A DNA stretch of 38,430 nt from NCBI GenBank assembly GCA_900551115.1, contig URUY01000031.1, forward strand, positions 1 through 38,430. Reading direction: 5' to 3'. The position numbers and the translations under genes are program-made. The stretch comes from an uncultured Lachnospiraceae bacterium. GTDB lineage: Bacteria > Bacillota > Clostridia > Lachnospirales > Lachnospiraceae. A model generated the notes under the pieces. The model saw only the letters and a list, made by a program, of their open reading frames with translations, made no database searches and was not told the origin of the DNA. Positions 24,686 through 33,258 of this stretch are shown here, piece after piece (position 1 is the stretch's first letter; each line of letters begins with the position of its first letter).

Positions 24686-26311
24686 ATGGCAAAGGAAATT
24701 AAATACGGCGCAGAAGCGCGTGCAGCATTAGGCAGAGGTGTTGACCAGCTGGCAGACACTGTAAGAGTGACATTAGGACCCAAAGGAAGAAACGTAGTAC
24801 TGGATAAGTCCTTCGGCGCTCCTCTTATTACCAACGATGGTGTTACCATCGCAAAGGAAATTGAGCTTGAGGACGCATTTGAAAACATGGGCGCACAGCT
24901 GGTAAAGGAAGTTGCAACAAAGACAAACGATGTAGCAGGTGACGGTACTACTACAGCTACCGTTTTGGCACAGGCTATGATTAATGCCGGCATGAAGAAC
25001 CTGGAAGCAGGCGCTAACCCCATTATCTTAAGAAAGGGCATGAAGAAAGCAACTGACTGTGCAGTAGAAGCTATTGCCAAGATGAGTTCCAAGGTAAACG
25101 GTAAGGAGCATATCGCCAGAGTTGCTGCTATTTCCGCAGGAGATGACGGCGTAGGCCAGCTTGTAGCAGACGCTATGGAGAAGGTTTCCAATGACGGCGT
25201 TATCACCATTGAAGAAAGCAAGACCATGCAGACCGAGCTTGACCTGGTAGAAGGTATGCAGTTTGACAGGGGATATATTTCCGCGTACATGGCAACAGAT
25301 ATGGATAAGATGGAAGCAGTTCTTGACAATCCGTATATTCTTATAACAGATAAGAAAATTTCCAGTATTCAGGAGATTCTGCCTCTCTTAGAGCAGGTTG
25401 TACAGTCCGGCGCAAAGCTGTTAATTATTGCAGAAGACGTAGAGGGCGAAGCTCTTACCACTCTGATTGTCAACAAGCTGCGCGGTACCTTCAACGTAGT
25501 AGCTGTAAAGGCTCCCGGATATGGTGACAGAAGAAAGGCAATGCTTGAGGATATCGCAATCCTTACAGGCGGTCAGGTAATCAGCTCTGAGCTGGGACTG
25601 GAGCTTAAGGATACTACCATGGATCAGTTGGGCCGTGCAAAATCCGTGAAGGTTCAGAAGGAAAATACCGTTGTTGTAGACGGTGAGGGCGATAAGGCTG
25701 CTATTCAGGCACGTATTGCACAGATTAAGAAGCAGATTGAAGAAACGACCTCTGACTTTGACAGAGAAAAATTACAGGAAAGACTTGCCAAACTGGCCGG
25801 CGGCGTAGCAGTTATCCGTGTGGGTGCTGCAACCGAAACAGAAATGAAGGAAGCAAAGCTTCGTCTGGAAGATGCATTGGCAGCAACCAGAGCAGCAGTA
25901 GAGGAAGGCATCATCTGCGGCGGCGGTTCCGCATATATCCATGCATCCAAGGAAGTAGAAAAGCTGCGTGATACTCTGGAAGGCGATGAAAAGACAGGCG
26001 CCAATATTGTATTAAAGGCACTGGAAGCACCTCTGTTCCATATTGCGGCAAATGCAGGCTTGGAAGGCAGCGTCATCGTAAACAAAGTGAAAGAGCTGAA
26101 AGCAGGCATGGGCTTCGATGCATTGAAGGAAGAATATGTGGATATGGTAAAGGACGGTATCTTAGACCCTGCAAAGGTTACTAGAAGTGCCCTGCAGAAT
26201 GCAACAAGTGTTGCATCTACACTTCTGACTACAGAATCCGTTGTAGCTAATATCAAAGAGGATGTGCCTGCAATGCCTGCCGGAGCCGGCGGTATGGGCG
26301 GCATGATGTAA
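24686..26311 (+). CDS. groEL: Chaperonin GroEL
   Basis: A 541-aa chaperonin with the family's markers: the N-terminal AKEIKYGAEARAALGRGVDQ, the ATPase motif GDGTTTATVLAQAM (~85-98), the apical domain with FDRGYISAYM, GGGSAYIHA near 410, and the Gly/Met C-terminal tail GGMGGMM. It forms the double heptamer ring that folds client proteins with GroES and ATP. TTGGAGG precedes the ATG. Regulation is through the CIRCE element upstream of groES. Confidence 0.99.
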   Translation: MAKEIKYGAEARAALGRGVDQLADTVRVTLGPKGRNVVLDKSFGAPLITNDGVTIAKEIELEDAFENMGAQLVKEVATKTNDVAGDGTTTATVLAQAMINAGMKNLEAGANPIILRKGMKKATDCAVEAIAKMSSKVNGKEHIARVAAISAGDDGVGQLVADAMEKVSNDGVITIEESKTMQTELDLVEGMQFDRGYISAYMATDMDKMEAVLDNPYILITDKKISSIQEILPLLEQVVQSGAKLLIIAEDVEGEALTTLIVNKLRGTFNVVAVKAPGYGDRRKAMLEDIAILTGGQVISSELGLELKDTTMDQLGRAKSVKVQKENTVVVDGEGDKAAIQARIAQIKKQIEETTSDFDREKLQERLAKLAGGVAVIRVGAATETEMKEAKLRLEDALAATRAAVEEGIICGGGSAYIHASKEVEKLRDTLEGDEKTGANIVLKALEAPLFHIAANAGLEGSVIVNKVKELKAGMGFDALKEEYVDMVKDGILDPAKVTRSALQNATSVASTLLTTESVVANIKEDVPAMPAGAGGMGGMM

Positions 26312-26408
26312 AGTGCCCTTTATGCTACAGACAGCTAGCTCTGCAAGTGCGCAGACGGTTATGTCAGTATATAGTTTAAACGGAAAATCAGGATAAAAAA
26401 GAATGAAG

Positions 26409-26445
26409 CAGTCGGTTATGGGAAATTCTATAACCGACTGTTTTT
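26409..26445 (+). terminator. groESL terminator
   Basis: CAGTCGGTTAT (26409-26419) pairs perfectly with ATAACCGACTG (26430-26440), followed by TTTTTC. It ends the chaperonin operon. Confidence 0.93.
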
Positions 26446-26478
26446 CTGATTAATTTACAGCATATTAAAAATTTCTTC

Positions 26479-26507
26479 TTGCAATATACCCATAGGGGGT
26501 ATATAAT
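26479..26507 (+). promoter_or_regulatory. csoR-copA promoter with CsoR operator in the spacer
   Basis: TTGCAA (26479-26484) and TATAAT (26502-26507) are 17 bp apart. The spacer holds TATACCCATAGGGGGTATA (26485-26503), the C-rich/G-rich dyad expected for CsoR. Bound repressor would block RNA polymerase until Cu(I) releases it. Confidence 0.85.
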
Positions 26508-26552
26508 GAGGGCGAAAACAGAGAGAAGAATGATGAAAGGAGAAAGGGAACG

Positions 26553-26861
26553 ATGGACGGAATGAGAGAGTGCGATACCTGCCATAAGACGAAGGAACGT
26601 TCAGAAAAGGAATACAAAGATTTGATTCATCGTTTAAACCGTATAGAGGGGCAGATACGGGGGATTAAAGGAATGGTGGAAAAGGATGTATACTGTACAG
26701 ATATTCTGGTACAGGTAGCAGCGGTAAATGCAGCACTGAACAGCTTTAACAGGGTACTTCTTGAAAATCATATTAAAACCTGTGTCACCAGGGATATTAA
26801 AGAGGGCAGGGAAGAAACGGTAGACGAGCTTCTTGCAACATTACAGAAGCTGATGAAATAA
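26553..26861 (+). CDS. csoR: Copper-sensing repressor CsoR
   Basis: A 102-aa all-helical DUF156-family repressor. Copper-type ligands are present with the reference CsoR spacing: Cys48 (DVYCTD), His73 and Cys77 (ENHIKTC). The first helix contains LIHRLNRIEGQIRGIKGM, the family signature. An extra C-x-x-C-H near the N-terminus (residues 7-11) is not part of the known site. Cu(I) binding lowers affinity for the operator just upstream. GAAAGGAGAAAGGG precedes the ATG. copA follows about 108 bases later in the same unit. Confidence 0.94.
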   Translation: MDGMRECDTCHKTKERSEKEYKDLIHRLNRIEGQIRGIKGMVEKDVYCTDILVQVAAVNAALNSFNRVLLENHIKTCVTRDIKEGREETVDELLATLQKLMK

Positions 26862-26969
26862 GTTTGATTTTTCGTGAGGCTGTCTTTTCGGCAGCGTATG
26901 GTTTGCCGGAAAAAAGGGCAGAAATTTGGACGGAAAAACAAAACTTGGGATAGAAAGGCAGGAATGAGA

Positions 26970-29480
26970 ATGGAGCAATATACAGTTACAGGAATGAGTT
27001 GCGCGGCCTGCAGTACCCGTGTGGAAAAAGCAGTTTCTAAAGTACCGGGCGTGACGGCCTGCACAGTCAGCCTTTTAACGAATTCCATGGGAATAGAAGG
27101 AAATGCAGCTGAAAAGGAAATTATAGCGGCGGTAGAAAAAGCCGGATACGGGGCGGCAAAAAAAGAAAAGGGCAAAGAGAGCGGTCCGGGAAGAGATTTG
27201 GCAGAGACAGAATTATTAAAGGACAGGGAAACGCCGGTTTTAAAACAGAGGCTGTATGCATCGGTGGCATTTTTACTGGTACTGATGTATATTTCCATGG
27301 GTCATATGATGTGGGACTGGCCCCTTCCGGCAGTACTTGCGGATAATCATGTGGCAATGGGGCTTTTGCAGCTTCTTCTTACCGGTATTATCATGGTGAT
27401 TAACCAGAAGTTTTTTATAAGCGGTTTTAAAAGCCTGTGGCATAAGGCTCCGAATATGGATACATTGGTAGCCCTTGGAGCCGGTGCTGCCTTTGTATAC
27501 AGCACCTATGCATTGTTTGCCATGACGGACGCACAGCTTGCAGGGGATGCAGAAGGTGTTATGACCTATATGCATGAGTTTTATTTTGAATCGGCTGCCA
27601 TGATTCTTACTTTGATAACGGTGGGAAAGATGCTGGAGGCAAGGTCTAAGGGAAGGACAACGGACGCGCTGAAGGGACTGATGAAGCTTGCGCCGCAGAC
27701 GGCGACTGTCCTGGCGGATGGGGTGGAAACAGAGGTTTCCATTGAACAGGTACAAAAGGGCGATATTTTTGTAGTGAGACCGGGAGAGAATATTCCGGTG
27801 GACGGCATGGTGTTGGAGGGAAGCAGTGCGGTCAATGAAGCGGCGCTGACCGGCGAAAGCATTCCGGTTGACAAAGCAGCGGGAGATAAGGTATCCGCAG
27901 CTACCGTAAACCAGTCCGGCTTTCTCAAATGTGAAGCCGTACGGGTAGGAGAAGATACAACGCTGTCCCAGATTATCAGGATGGTAAGCGATGCGGCAGC
28001 TACCAAAGCTCCCATTGCCAAGGTGGCGGATAAAGTATCCGGTGTATTTGTTCCCGTAGTCATCGCAATTGCAGCGATTACCATCCTCGTATGGCTTTTA
28101 ATGGGGGAAGGTATTGGCTTTGCACTGGCAAGAGGTATTGCGGTGCTGGTTATCAGTTGTCCCTGTGCGTTGGGGCTGGCTACGCCGGTTGCTATTATGG
28201 TAGGAAACGGTATGGGAGCCAAAAACGGCATTATGTTTAAAACAGCGGTGTCTCTGGAAGAAGCGGGAAAGCTGCAGATTGTGGCCCTGGACAAGACGGG
28301 GACTATCACAAGCGGGGAACCGAAGGTAACAAATCTGCTTCCTGCGGACGGGATTTCCGAGAAGGAACTGCTGACGATAGCCTATGCATTGGAGCAGAAA
28401 AGTGAACATCCGCTGGCAGGAGCCATCCTCAATTACGCAAAAGAAAAGGGAATGGAAGCAGGCGAGGTTTCCGATTTTACTGCTCTGCCGGGCAACGGTC
28501 TGACAGCCGTTTATGATAAAGCCTCTGTAAGCGGCGGGAACTACCTGTTTATCAGCAGTCAGGCAGAAATTCCGGAAGAGATGCAGAAAAACGCGGAACA
28601 TCTGGCAGAGGAAGGAAAGACACCCCTGTTTTTTGCAAGAAACGGCAGGCTGATTGGTATTATTGCGGTAGCAGATGTTATTAAAAAAGACAGTCCGCAG
28701 GCGGTAAGAGAATTGCAGCAAATGGGAATACGTGTCGTTATGCTGACCGGGGATAACGAACGGACGGCAAATGCCATCGGCAGACAGGCAGGAGTGGACG
28801 AGGTCATTGCAGGAGTGCTGCCGGAGGGTAAGGAAAACGTCATCCGCTCTTTGCAGGCAAAGGGCAGGACTGCCATGGTAGGAGACGGTATCAACGATGC
28901 CCCTGCTCTTACCAGGGCAGATATCGGCATTGCCATCGGAGCAGGTACGGATATTGCCATTGATGCTGCCGATGTGGTATTGATGAAGAGCCGGTTAAGC
29001 GATGTGCCTGCGGCTATCCGGTTAAGCCGTTATACCCTGAAAAATATTCACGAGAATCTGTTCTGGGCTTTTATTTATAATGTAATCGGCATTCCGTTGG
29101 CGGCAGGGCTGTTTATCCCGGTATTTCACTGGCAGCTTAACCCCATGTTTGCAGCGGCTGCCATGAGCTTATCCAGCTTTTGCGTGGTAACAAATGCCTT
29201 ACGGTTAAATCTGATTGATATCCATAAGGCGGGAAAAAAAGAAAAAAATAAAAAAATGGAGGACAAAAAAATGGAAAAGACAATGAAAATCGAAGGTATG
29301 ATGTGCGGGCACTGTGAAGCAAGGGTAAAAAAGGCATTGGAGGCACTTCCTCAGGTTACGGAGGCTTTGGTAAGCCATGAAACAGGCAGTGCAGCAGTAA
29401 AGCTTAACGGAGAAATAGCAGAAGAGGTGTTAAAGAAAGCAGTGGAGGACCAGGACTATAAGGTGGTTTCTGTGGAATAA
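26970..29480 (+). CDS. copA: Copper-exporting P1B-type ATPase with C-terminal CopZ-like domain
   Basis: An 836-aa ATPase from the ATG at 26970 (AAAGGCAGGA upstream; a longer frame from 26874 adds only basic, unrelated residues). Order: an N-terminal metal-binding domain with GMSCAAC (Cys11, Cys14), membrane helices, the actuator TGES, the transport motif SCPCALG, phosphorylation DKTGT, and GDGINDAP. After the last helix comes a Lys-rich linker (about 750-767) with four A7 tracts, then a complete second metal-binding domain (from about 768, GMMCGHC) that resembles the copper chaperone CopZ. Most CopA proteins carry such domains only at the N-terminus. It pumps Cu(I) out of the cell and is co-regulated with csoR. 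Confidence 0.95.
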   Translation: MEQYTVTGMSCAACSTRVEKAVSKVPGVTACTVSLLTNSMGIEGNAAEKEIIAAVEKAGYGAAKKEKGKESGPGRDLAETELLKDRETPVLKQRLYASVAFLLVLMYISMGHMMWDWPLPAVLADNHVAMGLLQLLLTGIIMVINQKFFISGFKSLWHKAPNMDTLVALGAGAAFVYSTYALFAMTDAQLAGDAEGVMTYMHEFYFESAAMILTLITVGKMLEARSKGRTTDALKGLMKLAPQTATVLADGVETEVSIEQVQKGDIFVVRPGENIPVDGMVLEGSSAVNEAALTGESIPVDKAAGDKVSAATVNQSGFLKCEAVRVGEDTTLSQIIRMVSDAAATKAPIAKVADKVSGVFVPVVIAIAAITILVWLLMGEGIGFALARGIAVLVISCPCALGLATPVAIMVGNGMGAKNGIMFKTAVSLEEAGKLQIVALDKTGTITSGEPKVTNLLPADGISEKELLTIAYALEQKSEHPLAGAILNYAKEKGMEAGEVSDFTALPGNGLTAVYDKASVSGGNYLFISSQAEIPEEMQKNAEHLAEEGKTPLFFARNGRLIGIIAVADVIKKDSPQAVRELQQMGIRVVMLTGDNERTANAIGRQAGVDEVIAGVLPEGKENVIRSLQAKGRTAMVGDGINDAPALTRADIGIAIGAGTDIAIDAADVVLMKSRLSDVPAAIRLSRYTLKNIHENLFWAFIYNVIGIPLAAGLFIPVFHWQLNPMFAAAAMSLSSFCVVTNALRLNLIDIHKAGKKEKNKKMEDKKMEKTMKIEGMMCGHCEARVKKALEALPQVTEALVSHETGSAAVKLNGEIAEEVLKKAVEDQDYKVVSVE
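29271..29480 (+). CDS. Possible internal start giving a free CopZ-like chaperone
   Basis: An in-frame ATG at 29271 inside copA is preceded by GGAGG (29258-29262) eight bases away, an ideal ribosome binding site. It would yield a 69-aa protein starting MEKTMKIEGMMCGHC, the size and sequence type of CopZ. Inside the fusion this site has no other purpose. It suggests that the fusion arose from adjacent copA and copZ genes and that free chaperone is still made. Confidence 0.5.
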   Translation: MEKTMKIEGMMCGHCEARVKKALEALPQVTEALVSHETGSAAVKLNGEIAEEVLKKAVEDQDYKVVSVE

Positions 29481-29616
29481 GCTTGCATTACGGTTTATAA
29501 TACCATACAATGAATGAAGTATCCGTACGAGGCGTTTGTGTCTGTGTACCGGTCAAAAGCCATTGTGACAGGTATTCAGGCACAAAGGCATTATACGAAC
29601 ATGCAGGAGGACTTTT

Positions 29617-31056
29617 ATGGGACAGATAAAGGGTGTAAAGCTGACACCGGCAAAATGCGCGGTAGACTTGGGAGACGGCAGTGAGAGAGGATTTTACGTG
29701 AATCAGGATTATATCCTGCAAAAGCTGCACAGACCCCACAGAGGCATCAATTTGATGTACTGCTATTATCCGCTTGATGAAATGTGGCCGCAGCGGGCAC
29801 AGGACGCTTATGCGGACAAAGAGATCGGATTTGCATGGGATTATCCCTATGACAATTATTTTCCCTACAGGGGAGGGCTTGACGGAAACAGAGAAGGCGA
29901 GCCTTTTAGTTGTATGCGTGATGTCAGAAAACATGGGCAGGAGGTAGTGCTGACCTTAACCTGCGACCCGCATGTGACGGACGAGCATATTATTGCGATT
30001 GCAAAAGATTTGCGTACCTTTGGGCGCATGATGTTAAGGCTGAATCATGAGGCTACCGGAGACTGGTTTTCTTTTAATAAGCGTGCTTCCTATGCGGAGG
30101 TGGGAGATTTCTTCGTGCGTTTTTGCCGGATATTAAAGCAGTACGCGCCGAATGTAACGACTATTCTGTGCATCGGCGGTGTAGAGGATATCAATTCGCC
30201 CAAGATTACAAAGGAAGAAGAATTTGCAGAAGCAGTACGCACTACGGATATCTGGTCTGTGGATAAATATATGGCGCTAAACTGGGGATGGCCTTATGAA
30301 GTGGCAGAAAAAGACAACTTCAAGCATAAAAAGGAAGAGGCCTCCTATGTTTATGATATGACAAAAAGAAGCTTTGAACGTTACAGGGAGTTAAACGGCG
30401 GCATTAAAAAGCCTATGCTGATGTCTGAAATCAATGCAGACGGCGATGTAACGGGACCTTATGAGCAGGTGAAAATGGTGCAGGAGTTCTGCAAACTGAT
30501 AAAAGAGGATAAAGAAAACTGGTTTGACGGCTTTACCTTCTATCAATTCAGGGATGACGGCAGGCTTGGACTGGAGATTACAGACCCTAACAATGCAGAC
30601 GTAGGCATTGAGCAGCCGTTACTTTCCGCATACCGTGATATCATAAATGATGATTTCTTTAAGCCGGGTATGACAGAAACCGGCGAAAAGGAGCTGCCGG
30701 TTACCTTACGCTGGGGCGGCGCTGAGGATGCAGAGGGCCTTTGCATGGAGCTTGCCATGGAAGGAAATCCTGTTTTTGCAGAAGCTGATTTTAATGGTTC
30801 TCTGGCGGAAGCCAATCTGATGCTGGAAATAAACGGCAGATGGTTTTATAAGGCGCCGGGCGTGACCTTTGTAGACTTTATGCCGGCATTTTTTGATAAA
30901 AAGCTTTCCGGTCCGTGTACGATGAAACTGCATCTTTTTGCACCGCCTGCCACCGGTGAGAATGACCCTTCCCAGGGCGAGGACTGGCAGGAAAATTATT
31001 ATTACATAATAAAAGAACTGCCGGATATCAGACTGCGCTTTGAACCGGTTATGTAG
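29617..31056 (+). CDS. Putative intracellular TIM-barrel glycoside hydrolase (GH26-like pattern)
   Basis: A 479-aa protein without signal peptide. Residues ~30-345 look like a TIM barrel: MLRLNHEATGDWFSFN (~139-154) places a His-Glu pair where GH26-type enzymes carry the acid/base, and MLMSEINADGDVTGPYE (~267-283) supplies a strand-end Glu (271) suitable as nucleophile. A beta-rich C-terminal domain (~360-479) follows. I cannot place it in a named family with certainty, and substrate and activity are unknown. CAGGAGGA precedes the ATG. It stands alone, convergent with the chemoreceptor gene and only 13 bases from it, with no clear terminator between them. Confidence 0.6.
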   Translation: MGQIKGVKLTPAKCAVDLGDGSERGFYVNQDYILQKLHRPHRGINLMYCYYPLDEMWPQRAQDAYADKEIGFAWDYPYDNYFPYRGGLDGNREGEPFSCMRDVRKHGQEVVLTLTCDPHVTDEHIIAIAKDLRTFGRMMLRLNHEATGDWFSFNKRASYAEVGDFFVRFCRILKQYAPNVTTILCIGGVEDINSPKITKEEEFAEAVRTTDIWSVDKYMALNWGWPYEVAEKDNFKHKKEEASYVYDMTKRSFERYRELNGGIKKPMLMSEINADGDVTGPYEQVKMVQEFCKLIKEDKENWFDGFTFYQFRDDGRLGLEITDPNNADVGIEQPLLSAYRDIINDDFFKPGMTETGEKELPVTLRWGGAEDAEGLCMELAMEGNPVFAEADFNGSLAEANLMLEINGRWFYKAPGVTFVDFMPAFFDKKLSGPCTMKLHLFAPPATGENDPSQGEDWQENYYYIIKELPDIRLRFEPVM

Positions 31057-31069
31057 GAAAGGTGTTTGC

Positions 31070-33028
31070 TTAAGCAGGTGTTTTAGCCTGAAAGTGTGAA
31101 ATACTGTCCTGAAGCTTTTTAGAAATATGGCTGCAGGAGCCAACTGCATCATTGATGCCATGCAGCGTGGTAACAAATTCAGAGGTATAGTTGGAAATCT
31201 CGGTAATGCTGATATTGTTTTTGCCCATGGCGGATGAAATGTGGGAAATATTATCATCCATAAGAGCAAAGGAAGAGCGGAGCTGCCCCGCATGGTCTGC
31301 AAAGCGGTTCATCATGGTAGAGATTTCTGAGGCATCTTTGTAGTAGTTGTTGGCAATATCCGCAAAATAGTTATAATCTCTCAGGACAGAGGAATCAATA
31401 TAGGTCATCAGGTTTTCGGCATCCTGAGTCAGCTTATGTACGGCATCTGTTACAGTGCGGCTGATTTTCTGGATATGCTCAGCCGTGTTTTGGCAATTTT
31501 CTGCGAGAGAACGGATTTCTGAGGCCACAACCGAAAATCCACGGCCGGCAGAACCTGCTCTTGCCGCTTCAATGGAAGCATTTAGAGAGAGCAAGTTGGT
31601 ACGGTCTGAAATATCCATAATTTCTTCAGCCAAATCATTTATGAGACAGGATTTACTGCTTTCCGCTAAAGAGGACTGCAGGTCAGAGCGGATGTCAGAG
31701 AGCATGCTTAAAGTTGTATTTTTACCTGATAAAGCATTTTGCTTAAAGACCTCTGCCTTCGTCATCATATCGGAGGTATATTGGTTGCCATCGTTGGCAA
31801 ATTCAGATATGGCAATGGCAAAGTTTAAGTTAGTTGCAGACTTTTCATTTAAGATTTCTGCGGAAGAGGAAACTGCATGAATATTTGAAGCAAAATGATT
31901 TAAATGGGAGGATATACTGCCAATATTTAAGTCGGCAGACTGTACCTGCGTGGAAACATCATTAACCGTACCTTTCAATTCGTCCGAACGTTCATTCAGG
32001 TTGGAAAAAATGTTGAATAACCCTGCGGCAAGGGAATGCATGGCTCCTTTTAGGCTGATAATTTCACGTGTCCTGCCATAAGGAAGTTTTTTGTCCTGCA
32101 GGACGGTTTGTCCCTCAGCAAGCAGATTGGTCTGGCTTACTATCCAGTTTAAGAGCTGTGCTGTCCGGGAAGACAGCCTTATTGTGCCGAGAATGCCCAC
32201 AATAAGAAGAACGAAAATGGAGAAAAGCATTGTTTTTATAAGGCCGTAAAGCATGGCGTAGGCTTCCGGCAGAGGTGTCACAACACAGATGGTAATGTCG
32301 TGCAATCCAAGACTGTGGTAGGAATAAATGGCGTTGCGGTCAGGCTTAAGGTCGGAAAGCTGTGTATTCATGACAAGAGACTGGTCAGGATGTGCAGAGA
32401 CAGTGCCGTCAGAATTAACCATAAAGGCATAGCTGTTGTCGGTATAATGATACTGGTTCAGAATATTGGAAATGCTTTCAAGACGAAGATAGCCAATGAG
32501 AACACCCACTTTTTTTCCGTTCCGGTAAACAGGAGTTCCAATTCCTAAGACGGTACGACCAGTACTGATAGAAACTGTCGGCTCTGAGACAAAGGTACAT
32601 TCATTATTCCAAGGAATGGAGAAGGCTTCCTCTGTGCGTATGGAATATCCGTGTCCCATTTTGCCTTCAGAATGCGCCTGTTCCGTGCCGTATTGGTTTG
32701 CAATAAGAAAATGAGACCATACATCTTTGCCTTCCAACTCCAACAGTGACTGCAGGTAAGGTTCAGCCTGGGTGTAGTCGAGGCTTTGGACTTCCTTCTG
32801 CATGGCAGCAGTTTCCACAATGGCAGTGTATTTAGAAAGCTCCGTTAGCATCTGATTGCTGAGGAGGGATGCGTAAAGGCTGCATTTTTGTTCGGCGTCT
32901 GTTTTTACCATATTATATATGTAAACAGTGATTATTGTCAGTATTACAAGGAAGGGAATGAGAAAGGTGAAAGAGAGTTCTTTGAAATATTGTATTTTGA
33001 GTGAACGCTTTTTTTTAACTTTTTTCAA
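31070..33028 (-). CDS. Methyl-accepting chemotaxis protein with Cache-type sensor
   Basis: A 652-aa chemoreceptor. The first membrane helix (~15-36) is followed by an extracytoplasmic double-Cache-like sensor (~40-265) with YRNGKKVGVLIGYLRLESI, a second helix (~268-290), and a cytoplasmic helical signalling domain. The hairpin tip contains NLLSLNASIEAARAGSAGRG, the CheA/CheW-binding motif. I see no clear HAMP domain and no C-terminal pentapeptide tether. No in-frame ATG is present at the start; TTG at 33028 is used, with CGGAGG eleven bases upstream. No other chemotaxis gene lies in the window, so it is an orphan receptor. Confidence 0.9.
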   Translation of the reverse strand: MKKVKKKRSLKIQYFKELSFTFLIPFLVILTIITVYIYNMVKTDAEQKCSLYASLLSNQMLTELSKYTAIVETAAMQKEVQSLDYTQAEPYLQSLLELEGKDVWSHFLIANQYGTEQAHSEGKMGHGYSIRTEEAFSIPWNNECTFVSEPTVSISTGRTVLGIGTPVYRNGKKVGVLIGYLRLESISNILNQYHYTDNSYAFMVNSDGTVSAHPDQSLVMNTQLSDLKPDRNAIYSYHSLGLHDITICVVTPLPEAYAMLYGLIKTMLFSIFVLLIVGILGTIRLSSRTAQLLNWIVSQTNLLAEGQTVLQDKKLPYGRTREIISLKGAMHSLAAGLFNIFSNLNERSDELKGTVNDVSTQVQSADLNIGSISSHLNHFASNIHAVSSSAEILNEKSATNLNFAIAISEFANDGNQYTSDMMTKAEVFKQNALSGKNTTLSMLSDIRSDLQSSLAESSKSCLINDLAEEIMDISDRTNLLSLNASIEAARAGSAGRGFSVVASEIRSLAENCQNTAEHIQKISRTVTDAVHKLTQDAENLMTYIDSSVLRDYNYFADIANNYYKDASEISTMMNRFADHAGQLRSSFALMDDNISHISSAMGKNNISITEISNYTSEFVTTLHGINDAVGSCSHISKKLQDSISHFQAKTPA

Positions 33029-33258
33029 TGTTATGTTAACCTCCGAAGGAAAAATTGATTATCATGAACAGTTTATTGTTTATGGGAAAAAAGTTCTATC
33101 AACGTAGGGTAAATAGGACGTAAAAATAATTTTACGAAGAGCAGTTTATGAAGAAAGACGAACGGAACTGGAAAGTAAAAATTCTTTTTGCTATACTGAT
33201 TGTATCAAATAATAGAATCAATGCTGTTTAAAGTGACAGGGAATGAAAGGAGCAGCTT

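Noticed and set aside
24664..25329. 221-codon reverse frame, and a similar one at 25705-26304
   Set aside because: Both are antisense to groEL and reflect its codon bias.
33029..33100. Sigma-D (flagellar) promoter for the chemoreceptor
   Set aside because: TAAA and GATAAT can be found on the reverse strand at roughly the right spacing, but the match to the -10 consensus is poor in AT-rich DNA.
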